A stretch of 64,000 nucleotides of DNA from Glycine soja (taxonomy: Eukaryota; Streptophyta; Magnoliopsida; Fabales; Fabaceae), in the NCBI RefSeq assembly GCF_004193775.1, contig NC_041003.1, forward strand, positions 48,040,111 through 48,104,110, written 5' to 3'. The position numbers and the translations under genes were made by a program. The notes below the pieces were generated by a model, which had not been told where the DNA came from, did not search any database, and saw only the letters and a program-made list of their open reading frames with translations. This document shows, in pieces, positions 12,302 through 23,800 of this stretch. The stretch's first letter is position 1. Every line of letters starts with the position of its first letter.

Positions 12302-15300
12302 TTACTGCTGCCAACCATACTGTTGTTGATTGCGGTTTCCACCCATCATGTTCGAGCCACGACCAGCTGCTGAGCCCCCATATGGACCACCTTGTTGGGG
12401 ATAATTTGGAGCTCCAACATAGCCGCTGGCACCACTGCCACGAGGACCACCACCAGGCATACTATTGGACCCATAAGGCGCCCCCCTCCCTTGAGGAGGA
12501 TAAGGTCCACTGCCATAACCAGAACCACCTTGACCTGCTCGATTTGGGTGACTGTATCCTCCACCTGGGTTCCCATTGGGAGGATATCTTCCTGGCCCAC
12601 CAGATGGACCTCGGGGCTTCCCATAATGATGGGTAGGTCCTGCAGAAACTTGGGGTTGAGAGCCATGAATTGGTTGGTTTGGTCCTGACCGCATTTGGGC
12701 ATGTTGCCCAGGCTGCTGAATGGGGGGAAGACGAGTGTGTGGCTGTGGGTGCTGCATTTTCTGACGCTTAGCCATTTCTTCATTTTGCCGTTGTTGTTGG
12801 CGCTTTTTCTTTGTCTGAAACTCATGTGATGACTCGTACTTGGGTAAACTAAGCCATACAGAAGAGTACAAAGTAGAAAAGTGTTGACCAGGAAAGGATT
12901 AGTAAAGTAGAAACAATAAAGTAAAAAGGAAAGGAATGAATGAGACAGACATTTAATTTATGGAGCACAGACATAGACACGGAGACCGTGACACCTGTAA
13001 TGTCCAATTATATATATATTTCAAATATAACATTTTCCTATTATAACAAGTAAAAAAATACACTTGGAAACAGACATCATTCACAATTTGGGCTCAATGT
13101 TCCCTTAAGTTAAAAGGGATCTAATCCATCCATCCATCTAAAAAGCAAAAGGAGACAGTGATGACTTATATGGCATTTTGCTGTCAATCTATCACACATA
13201 CAGCAAATATCAAATAGAGAGATACTGTTGTCTCATTATTAATATGACACACACACACACGCACATAACAAGTAAATTAATATCATACACCACCAGTTTC
13301 CATATGTGAAATAAAAAGCGAGTTAGCCGCTCCTTTTGAAGGCAAAGGAAGTATGCAAGTTGAGAATGAGAAATGAAGAGGGTGAGTTTGTCTTTCTAGT
13401 TACTAAATTTGAAATTTGTCTTTTAAAAATTCCAAAATAAATTTTTATACACTGAAGATGTGTCCCTTTGTGGCTGAAGCCGTGTCAAAGCATTGTCTTT
13501 AAGTGTTGGAGCCGCAAAAAAATTAATATTTTAATCCAACACCGGAGCAGAGTGTCAGAAACGTGTCGTATGGGTGTCGTACAAGTTAGTGTCGGACACG
13601 TGTCAGTGTCGGACACCCCAATGATGAGCAATGTCCGTGCTTCATAGCATTTAATCCTATTTCACATAATTTCAAAGTAACATTCTCAAAATAAATAACT
13701 TAATGTACATGGAAGGTCTTACCTCTTGGGATCGCATGGTAATGGATCTGTCCAGAAATACTCAGCATCAAGTGCATCTTTCGCAGTAATTCTCTGTAGA
13801 AATCAAATTGACAAACAAAAATTAAGACGCAGATCATGAGAAAATTAATTATCATAAAATCATAAAGCCAAGTGGCAAATAATATTTTTTTTTGCTTACA
13901 TTTATAAATTTATAATTATCTTTGTTACAATAAATTTTCAGATTACACCAAGAACAACACAAAACTTCATATTTATAAATGACACAAAAATAATTAATTA
14001 CAACAATCGTCTCAACTAGCACTATGCCATCAATGTTTCTTTTCCACCACTTGTATCACCTTACATAAGTTTCTCACAAAGGAAAACAGATGTATAACAT
14101 TTTTATCTTAAGCTTACTGAGATTTTTGTCAACACATGATATAATTAATAACAAAACAACAATTGTAGATACAGTTAACCATGTAAAGTTAAAACAGATT
14201 GAATGATAAAAGATAAAACTGGAAATATTTGAAGCACTTAAAATAGCAATGCAATATCATTTAACAATTAACAAATCAGACTTATAAGTGAAGAAATGAT
14301 ACCTGAGAAGGATCAAGTGTCAACATCTTCTCCAACAATTCCAGAGCATGATGATCAAAACTATAAGTCATGGGGAAAAAGCTATTAGATATAAAAAAAA
14401 CCCTCGAAAATGGAGTACATGCTAACTATTTTGGTGGATAAAAAAGCCTATATGCTTTCTGATACTCTTGCTTTTATACTTACTGCCTGAAGACATCCCT
14501 CAAACGTCTTTTCATCGGCCTTGTTGGCATAAATTTATTATAATAAGGTATCTTGGAAACCCCAGGCCAATTGACTTCATTTGGTGCTCCACACAGCTCA
14601 TATATTTTGTTTAATTGTTCTGGCTACAATAATTGCAAACAAAACCTGTATTACATTTAAGCTGTATGAAAAATTATCAGGAGGATATACAGTAATGCCA
14701 TGTATATTAAAAGAAAGATCCGGAGAGAATGTAATGACTAAATAACTGAAAAGTATTGAGCAGTCTAGATCCAGCAATGTACCCAAACAACATCATTAAC
14801 ATTCCATCTTTTCTTGACGATTAAATATAAAATTAAGTTTAAAATAAAAAATTTGTCCCCACACCTAACACTGTTTTTCATGTTAGTTTCTGCCTGGAAA
14901 ACCTCTACATTTTGGTTCCTACATTTACAAATGAAACCCTACTGTTTAATCAGTATCAAATTTGGAATCTTTACAAGATACTGTTCTTTGTTTTAGTTCT
15001 TGTAACAAAAAAAAAACACTGTCTTGGTCCCTACATGAGAAAAAAAAAACTATATTTTGATCTCTACACCTGACACCATTTTTTGTTTTGGTCCCTACTC
15101 CCTACATAAAAAATCTCTAACTTTAGCAATCGACAGAGACCAATTTATAAATATTTTTTCATGTATAGATTGTGGACCAAAATGTACAGTTCTTACAGGG
15201 ATTACAATGAAAAACAGTCACACCTGAGGAATTTTTAATTTAACCTAAAATTAACTTTCCATAAACTGCATATATTCAAAATTCAAAATCAAAATACATA

Positions 15301-17958
15301 AACATCATTGACCTCCTGATTGAAATGACATTTTCTAAGTTAAACAATTAATTAGCTTGGCACCCGAAGATAGCAATCAATGTAAAGCCATTTAAATGAA
15401 AACAGAAAGGTTATTTCTGCTCGTGGCAACTAGGCTCAGATATGTTTACAATGTGCAGTAAAAGAAATATGGCAGCAAGTGTCAATAGATTGAATAAGAG
15501 TTGGAATGTAGAGAATCTCTTCTTGCAGCCATTTATGTATAACTTACTGATGATAATATACAAGATAAAACCATATCTAGCCCATAATCAATATCACATC
15601 AATCACTCATCAATCTATATCTAATTTCTCTCAATTATCATACATAGAACATCACTAACCTCATCTTTTCCAGGAAAGATAGGCTTCCCTTGAAGAAGCT
15701 CAGCAAAAATGCACCCAACAGACCACATATCCACAGCTGGTCCATACTTTGTTGTCCCTAGCAGCAACTCAGGTGGTCTAAATATATATAAAGAAATCAA
15801 TACATGCATTGGCCAATCTCATAGATCATGATAAAAAATGACACCAATTACCTGTACCATAACGTAATGACACGATTTGTAAGATTTGCATTTTGGTCAT
15901 TAGAAAATGATCGTGCCAGTCCAAAATCTGCAAGCTTAAGATTTCCTTCATTGTCTATAAGAAGATTTGAGCCTGCAACAGAACAAAATACATCAAATAT
16001 GAAAAATAGATTTAACATTATGATGTAAGAACATAATCTTTTCAATACACAGACCTTTGATATCTCGATGAAGTACTTGATTTACATGACAATAGTGAAG
16101 CCCCGTCAAAAGCTGTCTCATGTAACACTTAGGAAGGGAAACACAACTCAGACAGCAATACAATGAACAACTATTATATATGAAATAATACTTGGTATTA
16201 ACAGTAATACCTTAATTTGGGGAACTGTGAATCTCATCCCAGGTCGGTCAGCAAGACCAGTTAAATCATGGTCCATGTATTCAAAGACCATATAGATGCC
16301 ACCTTTATATTTGTTACCATCTGCAATCCCCAAAACAAGAATGAAAAGCAGATGAATAAGTTTAGTATGCAAACCACAAAGGAAATTGAAGGAATCATGG
16401 AAATTCACACCACTAGAACTATAAACCATATTATGTGCTACTGTCCAGCAATTGGCTAATTAAATGAGAATAAATTACTTGCCTGGCTTCCCCTGTTCAT
16501 CTTTCTCAGGACCTGAAAGAAATAACAGAATTTGATATATAGAACAAATTTTTAAATCCTAAATCATTTAGATAAAAAAGTGCATTAAGATCTTGAAAAA
16601 GGGCACCTTGAGAAGTCACAATTTCTTTCAGCTTGATGACATTTTCATGGTGTAGTTTCTTTAGAATTTTGATTTCTCGTATAGCAGTTATAGGAAACTG
16701 CAATGGCAAAATTTACAATACAGTTCAGAGGAGAAATTGTAGCAACAGATTGTAACTGTAACTTCCGATTTAGGTTGACTGAGTAGCATACAATGAAAAA
16801 AAGTTGTAAAAGCAGAGGAGAGTCAGGAGACTAAGGAAAGTGTACAATTGAAGCAAAACACAAATAAAATATATTATGCACTCATAATGTAATAAATAAT
16901 GAAATATTCAAATCAAAGATATACCCCCTCTCTCTCATTGTCCATTCGTATTTTCTTCAGAGCAACAATTTCACCAGTTTTGATCTCTTTAGCCATGTAA
17001 ACCTGACTGCAAGGATAAATATATGAAGGTATAGATCAGCTCACTTGAGAAAGTATCAGCAATGAAACAAGATTTTTTTTTCTCTGACTGTAAATTCAAA
17101 ACAAGAGCTTAAGGAACATAAAGGGATAAAAAAATTGCATTGCTATGAACAAAGCTAAAACTAGACAACATTTTAAAGGTGTGATGGAGTTTGGAACTAG
17201 GTCCAAAGAAGAAACCAATGTGGCAAAAAGTACTACTTCAGAAACAGACAAGAGGACAAGACACCAAATTGCACAAGATAAGCAGCCAAATAAACCATAA
17301 AGAACCAATCAAGGTTTTAAATGACAAGTAACTGCAATTGCAGCCACAATGCCAAGGTTTTAGGGGTCTCTGCAACCACATCACAACCACAATTGTAGCT
17401 GCATCAGCCACATTTGTCTATAATTTCCCACAATATCAAGGATCGCCATTGAAACCATAACCATGACTGCAATTTAAAACCTTGGAACCAATAAATTATT
17501 GTTTTTTTTTTAAAAAAAAAAAAAAGAAGAGAGACACACAGCAATTAAACCTCGAAGCACCCAACAAAAGATAACTATGATGATTTCTCCACTGATAAAA
17601 TTTTCTGATTGATAATTAATAGCTACATGATCAAGAATTAAGAGTTCTAAAAACCTAATCTTTAAGTTGTTTTCAAGTTCAACCTAGCCCAACAGAATCT
17701 CTCCAATAATCCCAATAGAGTATTGCATAGTAAACACGCATAGTTACCATTGACTTCATAAATTTTCATATACCATTTTCGCAAAGACAACGCAAACAAT
17801 TTGTTTTTCATAACGTAAAGCTTAAGCAGTAGATAAATTGAAACAAACCCATATGTGCCCTCGCCAATTTGCTCCAATTTCTCGAAGCAATCAACACTTC
17901 TGGATCCCCAAATGGGTGATTCATTCACGTTCAGTTGCCCTGGGGCTGCAATTGCCAT
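12302..17958 (-). CDS. CDKC: cyclin-dependent kinase C (CDK9/P-TEFb type)
   Basis: A nuclear Ser/Thr kinase that pairs with a cyclin T and phosphorylates the RNA polymerase II C-terminal domain to promote elongation. Twelve exons (in coding order): 17849-17958, 16925-17006, 16607-16697, 16483-16512, 16211-16320, 16055-16127, 15852-15972, 15660-15777, 14484-14623, 14303-14360, 13723-13793, 12302-12848. All phases agree and give 516 residues, the usual CDKC length. Visible are the glycine loop GEGTYGQV (about 32-39), catalytic Lys54 (VALKK), the PITAIRE cyclin-binding helix at 66-72 that defines CDKC, HRDIK (161-165), DFG (181-183) and T-loop Thr197. The tail (about 335-516) carries a basic [14 protein letters not shown] stretch and Gly/Pro-rich repeats, ending YGWQQ. 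Intron 4 uses a GC donor. The three introns longer than 800 bases each contain a MITE. It is apparently intact. Confidence 0.96.
12958..13647. mobile_element. hAT-type MITE in CDKC intron 11
   Basis: A 690-base element bounded by the 8-base direct repeat catttaat (12950-12957 and 13648-13655), the target-site duplication length of hAT elements. The termini are inverted: the left begins ttatggagcacagacat and the right, reversed, ctatgaagcacggacat (14 of 17 identical). Near the right end the motif gtgtcggacac is repeated. It has no coding capacity. It fills most of the 874-base intron. Confidence 0.85.
14821..15260. mobile_element. MITE-like inverted repeat in CDKC intron 8
   Basis: The left part (about 14,850, 'cacacctaacactgtttttcat') and the right part reversed (about 15,225, 'caggtgtgactgtttttcat') form long imperfect inverted arms. 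Internal motifs of the 'tggtccctac' kind are typical of plant MITEs and short MULE-like elements. Exact ends and target-site duplication are unclear. It has no coding capacity. Confidence 0.65.
17310..17484. mobile_element. hAT-type MITE in CDKC intron 1
   Basis: A 175-base element flanked by a perfect 8-base target-site duplication, gaaccaat (17302-17309 and 17485-17492). The termini caaggttttaaat are exact inverted copies over 13 bases. Size, duplication length and lack of coding capacity fit a hAT-derived MITE. This terminus is, from memory, common in legume introns. Confidence 0.9.
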
Positions 17959-18022
17959 TGCTCCCTAATCTTCCAAGGAACGAAATTCGAAAGCAACAGC
18001 GAATCGAATGAGTCAGGGTTCC

Positions 18023-18032
18023 TCTAGGGTTT
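18023..18032 (-). promoter_or_regulatory. telo-box upstream of CDKC
   Basis: Reads aaaccctaga in the orientation of CDKC, 65-74 bases upstream of its ATG, so it lies in the 5' UTR or core promoter. Telo-boxes are frequent in promoters of plant housekeeping and translation genes. The same motif precedes the eEF1B gene of this window. Confidence 0.5.
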
Positions 18033-18149
18033 CTCGCGCGCGAAATTTTTCTAGAAAGTCTCTCGCAAGATCGAATAGCTGATATTTGATTGCTTTAAAC
18101 TGAAAGTTCTAGTTTAGAGAAAAAATAAAACAAATGTATCTCTGATCAT

Positions 18150-18151
<2 letters not shown>

Positions 18152-18190
<39 letters not shown>
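18152..18190. repeat. (TA)n microsatellite in CDKC upstream region
   Basis: About 19 TA units roughly 190 bases upstream of the CDKC start codon. Confidence 0.95.
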
Positions 18191-18193
<3 letters not shown>

Positions 18194-20273
18194 ATATGTG
18201 GGTGGGGACCATTCACTCTAGTTGCTAAATGCATTAAATTAATTGGATTACAAAATTATTAATCTTTTTTTTAAGATTCAATTTAAGGATATTATGTATT
18301 TTATCATTTAATTTTAAAAAAATTATAATATTCTTAAATTAAATTTTAAAAAACAAAATCACCAACGATTTTATAGTCTAAATTTTTTTTGTGTTAAATG
18401 TTAATTACATTCTAACTAAAGTAGAAACTAACATTATTCGTGTGTGTATATATAATAAAATTCACTTTAAAAAAATTTATCCATTGATAAAACATGTCAT
18501 TGATTAGAAATATAATAAGTTTAATTGAAATTTTTACAAGATCAAAACATAAAGACTCTATAATGTATAATTATTGATTAAATTTGAGCAAATTTATCAT
18601 TAATGAAGAGTTAAATTACTTGCATAAATATCATTTATTATATATTTTTTTCCAAATAATAATATTAATATCTACCTTTGTTAAAAATGAAGTTATAATC
18701 CTTATTTATAAATAAATTTAAAATAGTCTTTTGAAATTAACTTTTTTATTCTTATTGAGTATAGCATTAAATTATATCTATTCTCAACTTTATTTTTTTA
18801 AAAAAATATTTTAAAATATATTTAATAGAAAATAGTAATTAAAAGTAATAATTTTATAAATACGATGATAAATTTCAAAAGAATCCATAATTTTAGATTT
18901 AGAGTAGTAATAGGTTTTTCACTAAAAGCGTGTTTCATAATATTTTCTCAATTATGTATCACTTTGAAAAAAGATAATTAAATTTATGTGATAGACTCAC
19001 ATGTATTTTGTGGGAAAAGATATTAAAAAGTAAATAATTTTAGAAAAACTAATTAAAATAAATATATCAACAATATAAAAAAAATAATAATATTTTAACA
19101 ACCACAGACTAAAAGAAATTAGTAGTAATAAACATGATGGAAAAATTTATTTTACAATAACTAACAACTATATATTTAATAAAAATCACACTATTTTAAT
19201 AAATTTAAAATAATTTAAATTTTGACAAAAAATATATTAAAATAGTTATTTGTAAAAATACAAAAATTAAGTGCATGTTAACATTATATCAATAATAGCA
19301 AAAATTAACACTCAAATTTAGATAATTATATATTATATATTCCTATTTATTATATTTATATTTTTAAAAATTTATAATTTTCATATAGGTGATGTATTGC
19401 TATTATTATTTGAGGAAAAAACAAATCATAATAAATTTCAATAGACTTTAATTTTTAAGATAAAATTTGTTTAATTAAAATATAATTAATCATTTTCATC
19501 ATTTTTAATGTAAATATATTTAATTTTTTATTAAATATTTAAAATTACTAATTTTATTTATATATACATATATTTTAAAAAATAATAAATAAAATATATA
19601 AAAAAATTAAACAAACTTATGCGATACACGAGTTTAAAATCTAATAATGAGCTATATTATACGTGTTTTTTAATGTAACGATACAATTCGAGTTATGGGT
19701 GTTGCTTAAGGTGGTACGATTGGCTCCTAAATTTGATTTCACCCAATCATATTGAATTAGAATTTTTTTTAGTATTTGGGCCGAACCCAATTAAATATGT
19801 TTATGTACGTTAGGTCCATACTTTGTTTCTTGAACCGTGAATTTAACATGTTGCTGTGACGTTTTATTAAATGAAATGGCATATTGTTAACATTTTGAAC
19901 AAGTTGTGATTACCTATAATGTAAGATAGACTTATGAGTTGATAATCACTTTTTCGGTTATTGAAATCAAATACTTCTTCAACAATCGCTAGAAGTCTTG
20001 AATGTTTGGATGATGTGCGAAGCAAATGCCAAAGTTTATTTATTAGTGAAAAATGTTAAGCAGATCTAATTATAAATGAGATTTAAAATAAATTTTAAGA
20101 TTTTTTTAGTTTAAATAATAGAGTAATATATTAGGCCTTTTTGTTAATATATATATGACATTTTTGTTAAAATGAAGTCCTTTCCATTTTATAAAAATAT
20201 TTTTTTTGTTAGTGAATCTAAAATTTGAGTTTTAATTGTTTTATCCCTAGGTCGGTGAGTCGTGACTAACGTC
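18191..20273. other. AT-rich intergenic sequence
   Basis: Extremely AT-rich sequence with no coding frame, RNA gene or clear element recognised. Confidence 0.6.
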
Positions 20274-20867
20274 ACACTCTTTTAAACACATTTCTTTTAA
20301 TTGTATCAAATCAACATGTTTTTTAGATAAGGCACTTGTTTAGGTTTTGTCATTTTATTTGATTATTGTTATTAAGAACCAAAACATTGTCTATCCAATA
20401 TTGTTGTCTCGCCTTTCTCGATGACCCTTAGTGCAATCTCTTCCCTTGGGCAGTGATTTGAAGGATCTTGTTTATCTACAACTAGTTTGACAGGAGTTTA
20501 TCGATCACCATCAAAAGGTTCTTCAAGACTCTATGACTTGGGTTAACTCGTGAGCGTAGATTGTGATCAAACGCACCCTGTGCAAGTCATATCACTCAAC
20601 AACTTGTTCATCTACACAACCATTGCTCTACCTCCCCTTTGTTTATGTCACCCTCATCCTTGGTGGTTTTGACTAAGTGTTGAGACAAGACCAATATTAT
20701 TATTATTATCTTTGATTTTGGAGATACACTTTTGAAAAAAGATAATTTGAGTATTTTTGTGTTCATTGCTTTGGTTCTTAATAGTAATAAAATAAATAAA
20801 ATTTGATACAATGACTGATATAAAAAATATGATGATGTGGTCCAATAAAAAAATGTGTAAAAGTATG
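20274..20867. mobile_element. TIR element with GC-richer core
   Basis: The left arm (20274-20388, containing ttgttattaagaaccaaaac) and right arm (20767-20867, containing the reverse complement of attaagaaccaaa) form an imperfect inverted repeat of roughly 100 bases per arm. The centre, about 20395-20680, is clearly richer in G+C and less repetitive than its surroundings, as in elements that have taken up foreign sequence. I do not recognise what the core came from. There is no transposase. Confidence 0.55.
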
Positions 20868-23800
20868 ATAATATAAAGAAGAATTTTACAACATAAAAAA
20901 TATATTGGCACATAATATAAAATTGCCTCTACGTAGCGATTTTTTTTATAATTATATAATTGATTGAATAGTACTTTTAAATCTTTTTTCAACACACTTA
21001 TGTTAGACAGGAGGTTTGGGTCTCCTCAAGATTTTTCTTTTAGAAAAATAAAATAATGAAAAATATTTAACCTCCCGTTTCTATACGACATGTCTTCAAA
21101 GTTTAAAGTCCACCATTCCACCAACACAATCCATGATGGTCAATACTATGGTGTTTGGTAAAGATAGTTGACTTTGACTTTGAAACACAATTTCCATTTG
21201 TTTTAAGGCGATGATACCACTAATCTAATTTTCATATAAGGATAATGGGAGGAATGCCATCATTGTTATCTTTATTCTTGAGTTTAAAGTAAAACTTCAT
21301 TACAAAAAGTTAAAAGACAAAAATAATAAGTGATGTATTTAGTCGAGGCACTATGAATCCAGTGCAATTCTATAAAGTCACATGGCCCAGTGCAAGGATG
21401 AAGATAATGTTGATAAATGTTGAATATTTTATTTTATAGCCTTGCTAAAGTCATTTCGCTTTCTTGGCTACAGAACCAATTAAGGTGTTTCCCTGAGCTG
21501 TGCTGATATAGTTGGCAAGTAAAGAGGACATAAATATATGCAAAAATGTGCATATATTTTAATTTAATAACTCAGAAAAAATTATACATTCATAGATAAT
21601 ATCAAAAGTTATTTTATATTGTTATTTAATAGAAACTTATTATATATAATAAATTTATTAATTTTTAAAATAATTATCTTAAAATAACTTAAATATAATT
21701 TATAATAATAATATAAAATTATTTTATACTGGATATACACTAAACTCAATAACTAATGTGCAATCCATTACTTTCTAGTCAACCACTTATCCCCTCATTT
21801 TCTCATAAAATAATAGTTTTATATCAAACAAAATTAATACATAGGTTTGTTTAAAAATATACACATACTAGTCTCAAAAAGTTGACAGAATAAAACAACA
21901 CAAAATTTTATATAAAACAAGATTTTATATTTAATAGGTTATAAGTTTTAATCTCTACTCATTTTTTTGGGTACCTTAAATATATTTTTTTTACAAATGT
22001 TTTTTGAATCTAGACAGCTTTCTTTATCTTGAACCAGGACATATTCTTTCCCCTAAATTTTTCTGCACCAAGACAAAAAAATCCTTATTCTTTAAACAAA
22101 TTTATTTTCGTCCACTTAATTTTTAGTCGCCCCACTTAATCTCGAGTTGTCCGTTAAACATATTATAAGTAAAAATTTACACGCTCAAAGAAGGTACAAA
22201 AAGGACAAAAAGTAAAGGCCACTACTATAACTTCAGATTAATTATACATGTATAAAACTTGGGAGATTGCAATCAAACTCAATTAAAAATTGATTGATGA
22301 TAACATATTCAAGAAGGATCATTATCTCATAGTGTTAGTAATTTCTGCTGCCACGAAAAAATAGTTGATCGAAAGTGCTTAATTTGTGTGCTTGGTGAAG
22401 GAAGATTTTGGATCAGAACCAGCTTATTTCCTAGTCCTAGGTTAGCCTAACTTACATGTACATACGGGATTAATAAATGAGTAGTGGAAATATAGGCGAA
22501 GCTTCTTACAATTATGTAACTTAATCATAATAATTTGTATATGTTTGCATATATTTATTTATAGTATTTGTTGTCAATTTTTTAATTAATAATCATAACT
22601 TTTATTTTATTTTATTATAATTTTTCAGATCATTTTAAATTTCATTTAAGATTATCTTTAATAATTATTTTGTGTATTCAAATTTAAATAACTTTGATTC
22701 ATATGAATAAAAATAAACTTGTCAAAATGAATCAAAATTGGTGATCCCCCACAATTTCGAGTTGGGGTAAACTTTTATTATATTTTTTTATCATCTTTAA
22801 AAATGGATTTGATCTTGCTCACCTAAGTTGAATTTATGGTGGTCCGGATTGATCCATCTAACCCCATAAAACGTAGAAAAACAAAATAATAAACATGAAA
22901 TGTTTTTGTTATTTTTTAAAAAAATTTATTATAAATTTATAATTACATGATTACTGTAGATATTTGGCTTACATTCCATGACAAGATATTTTTTTGCTTG
23001 TTGATATGTCTTATGGTAGGTGTGGTGAGTGGATAATGAAGAATTTAATTTAATTAGTATTTTTTTATTTTTAAACTCATGAAATTTAAAAATAATGTTA
23101 TCATTTGATTATTCAAATTTCTGTTAAATATTCACATTTATTTTTTCAAAATGGTTTTCTGCTGAAATTTATTTTATTTTAAAAAAATATTTTTTATTTT
23201 ATTTTAAGTGGATAAGTGAGTTTATCCATTTAATCCACCAATCCGTGATGGACCAGATTATACCAATATTTTTATGACTTAATGGAAAGTGAGTCGGATT
23301 GAATTGATCCTTTTATCAAATTGGTTAAGATGAGTCAAGTCCAATAGACATAATTATCATGTTGTGACACCTCTAAATAAAAAACACTTATTTATGATAC
23401 TATTCTTGACTTGTCATTTTTTTTGTTGGTGACAGCTTTATTAGTACAAACTTTTGAATTGTAATGTTGTCAATAATATTTTAGTGCAATCACTCCCTTT
23501 TCTCAAAAAGATTAGGCTGTTTTCATTCTTAATCCAAAAATAATTTTTTTTGTTTATCTCTATAATTATCTATTGACTAAGAAATATATTCATTTATTGT
23601 AAAATTTGTTTTAGAATTTATATGATCACCTTTTATTCTTCATCAATTATAATATTTTTTAAGTCAACTTGAAAAGATAAAGGTGGAATTTCATATTTCT
23701 TTATGAAATCAACTAATATTTAGGATTGTAGATTGGATCAATTCACACCACTAATACTTAATGAAATCCCACCAAGATGTTATGGGTGGTTGTTAGGATT

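Noticed and set aside
12346..12825. Open frames overlapping the CDKC last exon on both strands
   Set aside because: They are shadows of the Gly/Pro-rich CDKC tail, which is the frame that matches the family and the splice phases.
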